A stretch of DNA of 64,000 bases. Origin: Priestia aryabhattai (GTDB taxonomy: Bacteria; Bacillota; Bacilli; Bacillales; Bacillaceae_H). How positions within the stretch are numbered: the first letter of the stretch is position 1; the number at the start of each line of letters is the position of its first letter. A program made the translations under genes and the position numbers. The notes below the pieces were generated by a model. The model searched no databases, was not told where the DNA came from, and saw nothing but the letters and a program-made list of their open reading frames with translations. The stretch is taken from contig NZ_JAMBOQ010000001.1 in the NCBI RefSeq assembly GCF_023715685.1, positions 186,001 through 250,000 on the forward strand, in the 5' to 3' direction. Of this stretch, positions 42,609-51,899 are shown in pieces.

Positions 42609-43523
42609 ATGTTAGCAGAAGTATCTAAAAATGTGTTTCTTCACGCTTCCCAAAATAAAGCGCTAAACAAAGCGGCGAAAAAATGGGGTCTTCGCTTTGG
42701 TGCAGCTCAAGTGGTAGCTGGCGACACGATTGAACATGCGATCAAAAAAGTACGGGAACTGAATGAAAAAGGACTTGTTTGTACGCTTGATCATTTAGGG
42801 GAATTTGTTTCAAGCAGAGAAGAAGCCATCGAAGCGACTCAATATAACGTCAGAACGCTGGAAGCTATGGGGCAAGCCGGTGTAACATGCAACTTATCTG
42901 TAAAAATGACGCAGCTTGGTTTGGATATCGACCGCAGTTTTTGCGTTGAGAACATGCGCCGCATTCTTGAAACAGCAAAAAAATACGATAACTTTGTTCG
43001 AATTGACATGGAAGACTATGCCCACTGTCAAATGACGCTAGATATTTTACGAGAGCTTCGCGAGACGTTTGATAATGTTGGAACGGTTATTCAAGCTTAC
43101 CTGTTCCGCGCTGAACAAGACGTAAAAGAGCTAAAAGGAATTCCTCTTCGATTGGTAAAAGGCGCGTATCAAGAATCACCAACCGTGGCATTTCAAGATA
43201 AAGCACAAATTGATGAGAACTATATGCGAATTATCGAAGAACATCTGCTCAGCGGAACATACACGGCTATTGCATCTCATGATCACAATATTATTGCAAA
43301 AGTAAAAGAGTTTGCTCACAAAAACAACATCCCGCGCACGCAGTTTGAATTTCAAATGCTGTACGGATTCCGAACAGATATGCAGCTTAGCCTTGCAAAA
43401 GAAGGCTATACAATGCGCGTATACGTTCCATTTGGCAACGACTGGTTTGGCTACTTTATGCGCCGCTTAGCAGAAAGACCGCAAAACGTAGCATTTGCTT
43501 TAAAAGGATTCTTTTCTAAATAA
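42609..43523 (+). CDS. putB: proline dehydrogenase
   Basis: 304 residues, GGGGGAGATATTT before the ATG. A stand-alone FAD-dependent PRODH barrel: GLVCTLDHLGEFVSSREEA, VTCNLSVKMTQLGLDID, VRIDMEDYAHCQMTLDIL, RLVKGAYQESPTVAF (FAD/substrate contacts) and YVPFGNDWFGYFMRRLAERP (active-site YxxRRxxER). First step of proline catabolism, feeding P5C to PutC. Order here is dehydrogenase for P5C first, the reverse of B. subtilis putBCP, and no proline permease follows. Confidence 0.95.
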   Translation: MLAEVSKNVFLHASQNKALNKAAKKWGLRFGAAQVVAGDTIEHAIKKVRELNEKGLVCTLDHLGEFVSSREEAIEATQYNVRTLEAMGQAGVTCNLSVKMTQLGLDIDRSFCVENMRRILETAKKYDNFVRIDMEDYAHCQMTLDILRELRETFDNVGTVIQAYLFRAEQDVKELKGIPLRLVKGAYQESPTVAFQDKAQIDENYMRIIEEHLLSGTYTAIASHDHNIIAKVKEFAHKNNIPRTQFEFQMLYGFRTDMQLSLAKEGYTMRVYVPFGNDWFGYFMRRLAERPQNVAFALKGFFSK

Positions 43524-43571
43524 GCAGTCATTTAGTAAGTTCCATAATGAAAACGCTATCATTTCTTTGTA

Positions 43572-43605
43572 CCCTTTGTAGATGCTTCTGCAAAGGGATT
43601 TTTTA
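43572..43605 (+). terminator. terminator of the proline operon
   Basis: CCCTTTG...CAAAGGG, with inner pairing, then ATTTTTT. 50 bp after the putB stop. Confidence 0.85.
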
Positions 43606-43695
43606 TTCTATTTCTCTTCCCTTTCAGTATGTATTACGCTAAAACAAAAATACGAACAAATGTTCTTTTTACTATAAATAAAAAGGAGAGTACAT

Positions 43696-44499
43696 ATGAA
43701 TCCTATATCAAAATTAGCACTGCTTCCTGAGCTAGAATCTTACCGAAAAGAAATCGAAAAAACATGTAAGCCTTACATCCACATCAATACAGTCATGAAC
43801 AGTCCAAAATTATATGAAAGCAAGTTTGGCGGCAATCCCTACCTTCCTTTAGAAGCAAATCATCCTCTCGACTCCGAGGGCAAGCCAATGCTGCTGAGGG
43901 CACAAATCAATTTTTCTGACGTTCCTTCCTATGAAAATATGCCGTCTCAAGGCATGCTTCAATTTTTTATTTGCGGAGCTGATAACGATAACACCGGTGA
44001 TGTGTATGATCTCGATTTTGACCATCCTACGTCTCAAAAAGACTTTCGCGTCGTTTTTTATGAGAGCGTAACAACTGACGAAAAAAAGCTCATAACAGAT
44101 TTTACGTATCTAGAGGACATTGACCGAGATATGTTCCCTATTCCTCAAGAAGTAGGCTTACAGTTTGAAATAAAAAGCGAACCCGTTTCCCCTACTGACT
44201 ATCGATATAATGATATAGAATCAGATTTATTCGAAGATGAAGAAACTGAAGAAATCTACTGGAATGAGCTTACTGGCGAGTATCATAAAATGGGCGGATA
44301 CGCTTTTTTCCCTCAAATCGATCCTCGAGACTACGATGAAGCGCTGCGAGCATACAATGTTCTCCTTCTTCAATTCGCCATGGACGACGAAGCGGATATT
44401 ATGTTTGGCGATGCGGGAGTGGCAAACTTCTTCATTAAAGAAGAAGATCTTCGCAACCGTAACTTTAGGGATGTTTTATACAACTGGGATTGCTGTTAA
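43696..44499 (+). CDS. ywqG: YwqG-family protein (DUF1963)
   Basis: 267 residues, AAAGGAGAGTACAT before ATG. Acidic, soluble. Family motifs: SKFGGNPYLPLEANHPLD, LRAQINFSDVPSYENMPSQG, LQFFICGADNDNTGDVYD and LLLQFAMDDEADIMFGDAG with a final FFIKEEDLRNRNF. DUF1963 proteins often act as immunity or antitoxin-like partners or in stress, but no toxin gene lies adjacent. Function unknown. The 226 bp after it hold no gene. Confidence 0.88.
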   Translation: MNPISKLALLPELESYRKEIEKTCKPYIHINTVMNSPKLYESKFGGNPYLPLEANHPLDSEGKPMLLRAQINFSDVPSYENMPSQGMLQFFICGADNDNTGDVYDLDFDHPTSQKDFRVVFYESVTTDEKKLITDFTYLEDIDRDMFPIPQEVGLQFEIKSEPVSPTDYRYNDIESDLFEDEETEEIYWNELTGEYHKMGGYAFFPQIDPRDYDEALRAYNVLLLQFAMDDEADIMFGDAGVANFFIKEEDLRNRNFRDVLYNWDCC

Positions 44500-44725
44500 A
44501 AGCAACTTAATCATCTTTTGTTAACGTATAGTGATATTCCATGTTAATCTCCAATTCTAATAAATAGTAACAAAATAAAATATACCTAATTTGGCTTTAT
44601 ATGGATATATAATACTGCTTCTTTTATAAGTTTTTCTTATGAAAACGATTATTTTTTTGTCATTTATTTACACGGATACATCAGGTAAGCTTGATATGTA
44701 GTCTACTATTCAAGGGGGAATGTTT

Positions 44726-45112
44726 ATGACTTTTACACTAACGCACATTGATCATATTCAGCTAGCTGCACCACCAAATTCAGAGAGCGAAGCAAGACAC
44801 TTTTTTGGAACCGTTCTTGGCTTAACAGAAATCGAAAAGCCGGAAAGTCTAAAAAAACGCGGCGGTGTGTGGTTTGAATTTGGTTCTTATCAACTGCATA
44901 TTGGTGTTGAACATACCTTTTCACCCGCAAAATAAGCGCACCCGGGATTTTATGTTAAAAACATCACTGCGTTAAAACAGCATCTGACTAATCTTGATAT
45001 TTCTTTTATAGAAGATAAAAATCTCCCCGGTGCTGAAAGAATTTACGTCGATGATCCTTTTGGCAACCGAATGGAGTTTTCAGAAAAAGTGAATCTCCCT
45101 TTTTCTAGCTGA
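44726..45112 (+). pseudogene. VOC/glyoxalase-family gene with one nonsense codon
   Basis: ATG 44726 behind AAGGGGGAATGTTT. The frame reads LTHIDHIQLAAPPNSESEAR, FFGTVLGLTEIEKPES, GGVWFEFGSYQLHIGVEHTF, SPAK, TAA (44933-44935), AHPGFYVKNITALKQHL and ERIYVDDPFGNRMEFSE. Apart from the TAA (one change from AAA) it is a complete vicinal-oxygen-chelate protein of about 128 residues with His, His and Glu metal ligands. Either a fresh pseudogene or a base error. Confidence 0.8.
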
Positions 45113-45289
45113 ATGTCCGACAAAACAAGAGCTCTTATTTAAGAGCTCTTGTTTTTTTGGTCCTTCTTTCTGCTTTTCTTTCCACAGCATGTACAGCAAT
45201 AGCCCAAGTACACAAAATGCCACTCCAAACAGTGCTAAAGGAAATAAAAGTGTATTAATAAAATGATGATAGATCCATGAATCGTTCAT
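45080..45289 (-). CDS. possible small membrane protein
   Basis: 69 residues with one strong transmembrane helix (NTLLFPLALFGVAFCVLGLL) and a charged cytosolic part. TTGGAGC precedes the ATG at 45289. The last third overlaps the forward terminator at 45125 and the end of the VOC gene, so the C-terminus may be fortuitous. No family recognised. Confidence 0.4.
   Translation of the reverse strand: MNDSWIYHHFINTLLFPLALFGVAFCVLGLLLYMLWKEKQKEGPKKQELLNKSSCFVGHSARKREIHFF
45125..45160 (+). terminator. intrinsic terminator of the VOC gene
   Basis: ACAAGAGCTCTTA-TT-TAAGAGCTCTTGT then TTTTTT; 12 bp after the VOC stop. Confidence 0.85.
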
Positions 45290-45479
45290 CTAACCAGCTC
45301 CAATACGCACCGTTTTTTCACAGTATTCCCCAATACAAACTTTTTTATGTTGTGTTAAATATCATGGTTTCTATCATATTTCTTTTTCTTTTTAATAGAG
45401 TAAATAGTAGATACATAACATTCTCCTCTTAGAGTTCTCATCCACTGATTTTAAAATTTCATTAGAGGAGGTTCATTCT

Positions 45480-46664
45480 ATGAAAAACAAGTTCACTGAA
45501 AAGCCGAAAAAGCTTTTTGGGATTCTTTCTTATAAATCGTTAATTATAGCTGTACTATTTGTTCTGTTAACGTCTGCCGCTATTTTTACCGTCACGTATT
45601 CAACTCTTCAGCATACGCTGCGCTCAAACGTTGTCTATCAAGCGCTATCAAATTATAAAGCCCAAAGCTTGTTCTACTTCATGCATATAGAAAACCATCA
45701 TTTCTCTCATGCATTTGAAGAAGACTTCTCTCCGCCTCCTCTCTCTTCTGTCGCCTTGCAGCTTGCGACTAACATTCGCGTGGCGGATGCACGAAGCTTA
45801 TTTGGATCAGAACTGCCCGGCTTTTCTATTTTTGATTCTCATATTCTACTAGCCGGTGAAGGAACCGATTATACAACCATTCCCCATGAATCGGCTCCTC
45901 CGCTCGAAAGCATTTCCGGAGAGCGTGATTTAGATCCTGCTGAAAGCAAAACGTACGAAGAAAGTAAAAAACAGTCTCAAACACAGGCCAAGCAAAGCAC
46001 AGGAGACAAAAAAGTCGTATACATCTACCACACGCACAGCTGGGAATCTTATTTTCCTTTACTCGGGATGCAAGGTGAAGCGAACGAAGATAAAGCCGTT
46101 GATAACAAAACCAACATCACGCTCATTGGTCAAATGCTAGGTATGGAATTAAAAGCAGATGGAATTGGCTCAGAAGTAGATACAACCAACATGACTCAAA
46201 AACTGAATGAAAAAGGCTGGGGTACAGGACGAGCCTATACGATGTCTCGAAGTGTGGTGGAAACAGCGCTTCAGCAAAACAAAGACGTCGATTATTTAAT
46301 TGATATTCATCGTGATTCACTGCGACAAGAAAAAACAACGGCTACTATCAACGGCAAATCGTACGCTAAAATGATGATTGTATTAGGTGAAGCAAACCCG
46401 AAATTTGATGAAAATGTTAAAATGGCCAAAGCGATTCATGAAAAGCTTGAGAAAAAATATCCAGGTCTTAGCCGCGGAGTATTAAGCAAAAAGAAAACAA
46501 GCGGCAATAACGGCTTGTATAATCAAGACTTATCCGACCGTTCCATTTTGATTGAAGTAGGAGGCGTTGATAACAATATGGAAGAACTAACAAATACCGT
46601 CAAAGCTTTTTCAGATGTGTTCAGCGAGTATTACTGGCAAGCTGAAAAAGTGAATGCGCAGTAA
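45480..46664 (+). CDS. SpoIIP-type N-acetylmuramoyl-L-alanine amidase
   Basis: 394 residues, AGAGGAGGTTCATTCT before ATG. N-terminal membrane anchor (about 21-43), long extracellular linker, then the catalytic SpoIIP domain from about 180: VVYIYHTHSWESYFPLLG (zinc-binding His and Glu), TLIGQMLGMELKADGIGSEV, VDYLIDIHRDSLRQEKTT (second His) and ILIEVGGVDNNMEELTNT (catalytic Glu). SpoIIP works with SpoIID and SpoIIM in engulfment. The classical spoIIP follows gpr, which is absent, so this is probably an extra paralogue. Confidence 0.9.
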   Translation: MKNKFTEKPKKLFGILSYKSLIIAVLFVLLTSAAIFTVTYSTLQHTLRSNVVYQALSNYKAQSLFYFMHIENHHFSHAFEEDFSPPPLSSVALQLATNIRVADARSLFGSELPGFSIFDSHILLAGEGTDYTTIPHESAPPLESISGERDLDPAESKTYEESKKQSQTQAKQSTGDKKVVYIYHTHSWESYFPLLGMQGEANEDKAVDNKTNITLIGQMLGMELKADGIGSEVDTTNMTQKLNEKGWGTGRAYTMSRSVVETALQQNKDVDYLIDIHRDSLRQEKTTATINGKSYAKMMIVLGEANPKFDENVKMAKAIHEKLEKKYPGLSRGVLSKKKTSGNNGLYNQDLSDRSILIEVGGVDNNMEELTNTVKAFSDVFSEYYWQAEKVNAQ

Positions 46665-46671
46665 AGAGAAT

Positions 46672-46718
46672 GGCTGTCTTTGAAGTCCCATGAAGTGACT
46701 GATAAGACAGCTTTTTCT
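46672..46718 (+). terminator. intrinsic terminator
   Basis: GGCTGTCTT...AAGACAGC followed by TTTTTCTC, 9 bp after the SpoIIP-like stop. Confidence 0.75.
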
Positions 46719-46840
46719 CTTTATTTTGTCATGTTATGTTCTTCACTTGCATATATTCTAACCTTTACGTCAACGTAATATTATAAGTATACTTGTTTAT
46801 AAAGACGAACTTTATCACAATGTATAGGAGTTAAGAACAT

Positions 46841-48283
46841 ATGAATGTGTACAGTACAAAACAAGCACCTTTTTGGCCCATCATTTTAGCAGTCTTCTTT
46901 GGGAATTTTTTAGCTATTTTAAGCACTTCTACCATCAATGTTGCTCTGCCCGTTTTAATGAGTCACTTTGAAACAAATTTAAGCTCTGCACAGTGGGCAG
47001 TGACTGGCTTTATGCTAGCAACTGGAATAATCGCGCCTATCGTCGGCTATTTAGGAGACAAACTAAGCTATAAAAAACTATACGTATATACACTCATTGG
47101 CTTTACTTTGTTTTCTGGCTTATGCGCAGCCGCATGGAATATTGAGTCGCTTATTACCTTTCGAATTTTACAGGGAATTTGCAGCGGAATTGTCATGCCT
47201 ACTACTATGACGATTATTTATCAGGTAATTGAAAAAGAAAAACAAACGTTTGCGATTAGTCTTTGGAGCGTATCTGCGATGTTTGCTCCTGCATTTGGCC
47301 CTACTTTAGGAGGCTTGATGACCGAATATTCCGGCTGGAAATCGCTGTTTTTAATGAATCTTCCAATCGGGATTATCGCCATTATCATCGCTGCTCGCTT
47401 TGTTCCTTACTATCGCTTAAGCCAAGTGAAGTCATTTGACGCGGTTGGATTTGTCACGGTTATCGTCAGCAGCGCCTCTCTTCTTGTCGCATTTAGCTTA
47501 GGTAACAGCTGGGGATGGCTCGATGGAAAAACAATATTTCTTCTTTTATTAGGTCTTATCAGTTTATCTCTTTTTATCTTTTGGGAGCTTCGGACATCAG
47601 ATCCTCTGTTAAATTTGCGTGTTTTTAAATATACACGGTACACCTACAGCGTCATTTTAAACTGTGTTATTGGTATCAGCTTATATTCCAGCACGTTTTT
47701 GATTCCCGTCTTTTCTCAAAGCGTTCAGCACGCTTCTGCTTTACATACGGGATTGATCTTGCTTCCCGGCTCGTTAGCCATGATTCTTTTTACATTACTT
47801 ATCGGGAAAATTTATGGAAAAGTAGGACCCATGTGGCTTAGCTTTATCGGAATTGTCTTAATTGGAATTGCCACGTGGAAATTTAAATCGTTAACGCCGC
47901 AGTCTTCATTTATATATCTCTCTTTATGGATGGGCATTCGCTATGTCGGGACCGCTTTTTCCCACATGCCTGTTAATAATGCCGGAATGAGCGTCATTCC
48001 AAAAGAATACTCTGGACACGCCTCGTCTATCAATAACTGGACGCGACAAGTAATCGGCTCTTTTTCAATAGGCATATTCAGCGCCATTCTTGCTTCTCGT
48101 ACTTTTGTTCATACAAAGGAGCTTCAGCACATAAATAGCAAAGATACGATGCTTCATGAACAAGCAATGAGCCTTGGCATGAATGACGCGTTCTTTTTTA
48201 CAACGGTTATTGTAATCCTGACGATTCCTTTAACATTTACGTTAAAAAAGAAACGAAAGCGCGCAGCGGAAACAGCTTTATAA
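46841..48283 (+). CDS. MFS drug exporter, DHA2 (14-helix) family
   Basis: 480 residues with about fourteen helices. Signature of EmrB/QacA exporters: STINVALPVLMSHFETNLSS, AQWAVTGFMLATGIIAPIVG, YLGDKLSYKKLYV (loop motif A) and GPTLGGLMTEYSGWKSLFLM (motif C). Proton-driven export of cationic or amphipathic drugs. ATAGGAGTTAAGAACAT before the ATG. No regulator adjacent. Ends in a terminator. Confidence 0.9.
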   Translation: MNVYSTKQAPFWPIILAVFFGNFLAILSTSTINVALPVLMSHFETNLSSAQWAVTGFMLATGIIAPIVGYLGDKLSYKKLYVYTLIGFTLFSGLCAAAWNIESLITFRILQGICSGIVMPTTMTIIYQVIEKEKQTFAISLWSVSAMFAPAFGPTLGGLMTEYSGWKSLFLMNLPIGIIAIIIAARFVPYYRLSQVKSFDAVGFVTVIVSSASLLVAFSLGNSWGWLDGKTIFLLLLGLISLSLFIFWELRTSDPLLNLRVFKYTRYTYSVILNCVIGISLYSSTFLIPVFSQSVQHASALHTGLILLPGSLAMILFTLLIGKIYGKVGPMWLSFIGIVLIGIATWKFKSLTPQSSFIYLSLWMGIRYVGTAFSHMPVNNAGMSVIPKEYSGHASSINNWTRQVIGSFSIGIFSAILASRTFVHTKELQHINSKDTMLHEQAMSLGMNDAFFFTTVIVILTIPLTFTLKKKRKRAAETAL

Positions 48284-48397
48284 ATACCCATAAAATGTAC
48301 CTTTGGGAAATCGTACGAAATGAACATTAGGAAACAGTCGAAAACATCTCACATACAATCTCTTCTCTTTATGTGAGCGGACTGTAGGTGAAGAAAC

Positions 48398-48437
48398 AAA
48401 AAAACTAGCTACCCAAGATAGCTAGTTTTTGTTTTTA
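48398..48437. terminator. bidirectional terminator
   Basis: AAAAACTAGCTA-CCCAAGA-TAGCTAGTTTTT then GTTTTT. It overlaps the stop codon of the convergent small gene. Confidence 0.85.
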
Positions 48438-48571
48438 TGAAAGTCGCACTTCTCTTTTTCTTCACATGCAAAGCACACAAGCTTTCCTTCGACAACCACG
48501 CCGTTCAAAAATCCCTCTAAGCAGTACACTTCTTTTTGACATACCGTACAGATTCCGACATACTCTTTCAC
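48422..48571 (-). CDS. small zinc-ribbon protein (49 residues)
   Basis: GTG start 48571 with GGAGTGATAAAGTC upstream. Cysteine pairs CTVC (8-11) and CFAC (33-36) plus Cys18, Cys42 and His45: YVGICTVCQKEVYCLEGFLN, then VVVEGKLVCFACEEKEKCDF. A compact zinc ribbon, probably regulatory or chaperone-like. It ends in the shared terminator. Function unknown. Confidence 0.6.
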   Translation of the reverse strand: MKEYVGICTVCQKEVYCLEGFLNGVVVEGKLVCFACEEKEKCDFHKNKN

Positions 48572-48605
48572 GACTTTATCACTCCTTGTATCGTATTAAA
48601 AACCA

Positions 48606-48636
48606 TAAAAAAAGCTCTATTAAAGAGCTTCTTTCC
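48606..48636 (-). terminator. terminator of the GGDEF-EAL pseudogene
   Basis: Reverse strand GAAGCTCTT-TAA-TAGAGCTTTTTTT. 20 bp past the stop. Confidence 0.75.
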
Positions 48637-48653
48637 GTACACCTGATTCTCCT

Positions 48654-50366
48654 TCAATTCAACAAACGGCCCATTTTCTCAGGAGAAAGCGGCTTATCAA
48701 ATATATAGCCTTGACCGATATGACAGCCTTGTTCCGTCACAAACTGCAGCTGTTCTTCATTTTCGATTCCTTCTGCGGTTAAGTCAAAGTTAAGTTTTTT
48801 TCCCATTTGAATAATCGTTTCCACTAATACTTTTCCGACTTCGTCTAAGTCGTCAATAAATGATTTATCAATTTTTAACGTATTAATCGGCAAGTGTTTA
48901 AGATAGCTAAGGGAAGAGTAGCACGTTCCGAAATCATCCATCGCTACTTTTATCCCTAGACTCCGCAAGCGGTTTAATACTTTTTTCGATTCTTGACTGT
49001 TTTGAATAACGCTTTCAGTGATTTCAAGTTCAAGAAAGTGCGGCTCGAGGCCCGTTTCTTTCAAAATTTGTTCAATATCCGTTACAAATCGTGAAGACTT
49101 CAGCTGAATCGGTGACACGTTCACCCATATTTTACTCGCTTTTGAATTCATTTCTGTCCATATTTTCATTTGCTTACAGGCTTCTTCTAACACCCATTTT
49201 CCAACCAGAACAATCAGACCTACTTCTTCTAAAATGGGCAAAAATTCATTTGGATAGACGGTACCAAATTTTGCGCTCTTTCAGCGGATGAGCGCTTCTG
49301 CCCCTATGACATCAGACGTTTTTAAATCAATTAACGACTGATAAACGAGCTGAAACTCATTTCTTTCTAACGCATACTTTAACACATTCTCCATGATGAT
49401 CGTTTTAATCATTCGTTCATTTGATGAAGACGAACTCATTTCATATGTATTTCGTCCATTTCGTTTTGCCACATACATCGCAATATCTGCTTGCTTGATC
49501 AGCCAGTCGATTAGTTCATCTGCGTCTTTTGGAATAATATGCTACTGACATTCCTTTGAAAACAAGCCGATGCCAACGCTTGTAGAGGTTAACACTTTAT
49601 CTCCGTCTATATAAAAAGGCAGCGACATTTCTTTTACAATCTGCTCGGTCATTTCCTCGATTTCCTCAACAGTCTTTAGAGAATGCAGCACTAAAATGAA
49701 CTCATCGCCCCCGTTCCGTGAGATAAAATCAGAGGAAGGAATACATTTTCTTAACTTTCCTGCTACGCGCCTCAGCAGCACATCTCCGTGATGATGGCTA
49801 AGCGTATCATTTATTGATTTAAAACGGTCTAAATCTAAAAATAAAATCGCCAGCAGTTCAGGAGATTCTTCATCTAAAAGCAGCTTTTTCAACTACTTAT
49901 TTAACCAGTAGCGATTAGGCACATTGGTTAAAGGATCATAATAAGCCATTTGCTTAATTTTTTCTTCATATGCTTTTCGCTTTGTAATATCATTACGAAT
50001 CGATACGTACTGATACGGTTTGCCTCGTTCGTCTAAAAAAGGAACAATGGTTGTATCTACCCAGTAATCCGAACCGTCTTTTGCTTTGTTTTTTATCTCT
50101 CCGTGCCATACCTTACCGGAGCTGATCGTGTTCCATAACTCTTTAAAAAACAAGCTTGAATGATGTTTCGAATTAATAATACGATGATCTTGACCTAGGA
50201 GCTCATGTCTTTCATACTTAGAAATTTCACAGAATTTATCGTTCACGTGTACTACGTGCACCCTTCTCTTATTCACTACTACCTTCACTAAGTTGAGGAA
50301 AACAGGAAACTTTGCTTCATGAAGAAATTCAATGTTTCTCCACCCTAATTCAGGAATTCCAATCAA
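48654..50366 (-). pseudogene. PAS-GGDEF-EAL cyclic-di-GMP enzyme gene with three in-frame stop codons
   Basis: One reading frame of 571 codons, without frameshifts, encodes PAS (KFCEISKYERHELLGQDHRI, YWVDTTIVPFLDERGKPYQY), GGDEF (AILFLDLDRFKSINDTLSHH, SRNGGDEFILVL) and EAL (GAEALIR, DFGTCYSSLSYLKHLPINTL, TAEGIENEEQL). It is cut by TAG at 49893-49895, TAG at 49542-49544 and TGA at 49281-49283, the last exactly where EALIRW expects Trp. All three fit single C-to-T or G-to-A changes. The 5' end beyond 50240 is less clear. Intact, it would make and/or degrade cyclic di-GMP. Confidence 0.85.
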
Positions 50367-50436
50367 AAATATGGATATTTATGCTAATATAAAATTTGTT
50401 GATCATATAAAGAAACAAATAGTAGCGGGGTGTCAT

Positions 50437-50592
50437 ATGGATAATCAATACGTTGTAGGGTGGGGAACGCTGGCTCTAATTAATGCCGGATTAGCGCAAG
50501 GTAAAAATCGGACCGGTCTGAACTGGTTCTTATTATCTCTTGCTTTAGGACCGATTGCTACCTTCATCTTACTGCTGGTTGAAAAACGATAA
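50437..50592 (+). CDS. small membrane protein (51 residues)
   Basis: ATG 50437 behind GGGGTGTCAT, favoured over the longer frame to 50332, which overlaps the other strand's gene. Short amphipathic start (DNQYVVGWGTLALINAGLAQ), GKNRTGLNW, then a transmembrane helix (FLLSLALGPIATFILLLVE). A GKNRT..W loop before the helix is common in small bacterial membrane proteins. Followed by a terminator. Confidence 0.65.
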   Translation: MDNQYVVGWGTLALINAGLAQGKNRTGLNWFLLSLALGPIATFILLLVEKR

Positions 50593-50597
50593 AATTG

Positions 50598-50629
50598 GCT
50601 CAAAGCTCATTACTTTGAGCTTTTTTCTT
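50598..50629 (+). terminator. intrinsic terminator
   Basis: GCTCAAAG-CTCATTA-CTTTGAGC followed by TTTTTT. Confidence 0.85.
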
Positions 50630-51073
50630 TATCCTTCAACTATAACTGATCTCCAAAACAAGTAAAAAAGCACCGTTTGAAAATTTTTTCTGAGCTTAAT
50701 ATGCATAAATCTATTCATCATTCAGACTGAGTTTGGCTACATTTTTTTGATTAAAAACCTAAACTTACTCTTTAGAAATGGGATACTGGCCCTTTTTAAG
50801 CCTTTTCTTACTTCTCTTCTTACAATAAAACCAAAAGAAAGAAAAATGCTTCTATTCTATGCTTTTTCAATTAATAGATTGGCTGCTTTCTTCAGATTAT
50901 TACCGTTTACACGGGACAGCTATACATCTACTGGACAGAGTTAAACTTCCTGTATTTCTCAATCTTTACGATGAATAAATACTCATTTGCTTCATTTGAC
51001 AAAGAAATAAATGCTGTGTAATTTAAGTAACATACCCCATCTAAAATGTTTTTAGAAAGGATTAAGTAGCAAG
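50630..51073. other. gene-free stretch
   Basis: A 65-codon forward frame (50747-50944) has no ribosome site and random composition. The part close to 51073 should hold the promoter of the AbrB-like gene. Nothing else found. Confidence 0.5.
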
Positions 51074-51799
51074 ATGCGTACAAAAAAAGAAGAGTGTATA
51101 ATTGATGAAATGGGAAGAGTATCCCTTCCTTCTTTGTTTATGCAACTAACGAAACTCGAGACGAACGACAAAGTTTTCTTACGGAGCTGTGATGATTGGA
51201 TTATTATTGATCACCATGACGAAAATGTCCCCGTTCCTTCTCATATCTTCATTCGAACAATTAACCATATGGGTAGAATAGTCATTCCGAGATCCCTGCG
51301 AGATGACTATGAACTTAAGCCCTTTGATTATGTAGAACTATACGTGATAGAGCAGCAAATTGTTATGAAAAAAAGAGACGAAAAATCGACAGCGCTTTCA
51401 CAAAAACCTGCGGCGCCCCCTCCTTATTATGCAACATTAACTGGACGGCAGATTCAGCTCACTTCTGAACTTTTAACGTCAGTCGGATTGGATGCAAACA
51501 CGGAGGTTCAATTTTTTATTAACCAAAAAAATAACATTGTGATTCAAAAATATGAAATGAGTTTTGGTAAGAAAACGACTTTAACATTTACGGCTCAATC
51601 TCGAAAAATTGATGACCGTTTTAGACTTACCATTCCTAAAAAGCTGCGAGATGAGTTCTCTATCCACTCAGGTACGATGTTAAAAATAAAGACGGGTAAT
51701 AAGCAGCTAATTTTAGAAAAAGTGGAGAATGAAAAAGAGATTAGCAGCGTATTATCTCAGCAAATAGACGCCGCAATCATTGGAAAATTATTGAAATAA
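51074..51799 (+). CDS. protein with four AbrB/SpoVT-type domains
   Basis: 241 residues containing four copies of the swapped-hairpin AbrB fold: about 6-46 (IIDEMGRVSLPSLFMQLTKL), 57-100 (FIRTINHMGRIVIPRSLRDD), 118-160 (TLTGRQIQLTSELLTSVGLD) and 174-216 (SRKIDDRFRLTIPKKLRDEF). AbrB itself is a tetramer or dimer of about 94-residue chains; here one chain could build the complete DNA-binding unit. Domains 2 and 4 keep the RIVIP/RLTIP core, 1 and 3 are more divergent. Probably a transition-state or sporulation regulator. Target unknown. Confidence 0.75.
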   Translation: MRTKKEECIIDEMGRVSLPSLFMQLTKLETNDKVFLRSCDDWIIIDHHDENVPVPSHIFIRTINHMGRIVIPRSLRDDYELKPFDYVELYVIEQQIVMKKRDEKSTALSQKPAAPPPYYATLTGRQIQLTSELLTSVGLDANTEVQFFINQKNNIVIQKYEMSFGKKTTLTFTAQSRKIDDRFRLTIPKKLRDEFSIHSGTMLKIKTGNKQLILEKVENEKEISSVLSQQIDAAIIGKLLK

Positions 51800-51840
51800 G
51801 AACAGCGCCAGAAACAAATGGTTCCCTACGACTTCAAAGC

Positions 51841-51896
51841 AAAAGCTAAGAGTTGCGCATAGACGTAACACTTCCATACTCAACTCTTAGCTTTTA
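51841..51896. terminator. bidirectional hairpin, 15-bp stem
   Basis: AAAAGCTAAGAGTTG-N25-CAACTCTTAGCTTTT between convergent genes. Confidence 0.75.
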
Positions 51897-51899
51897 GAC

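Noticed and set aside
50747..50944. 65-codon forward frame
   Set aside because: No ribosome site or recognisable domain.
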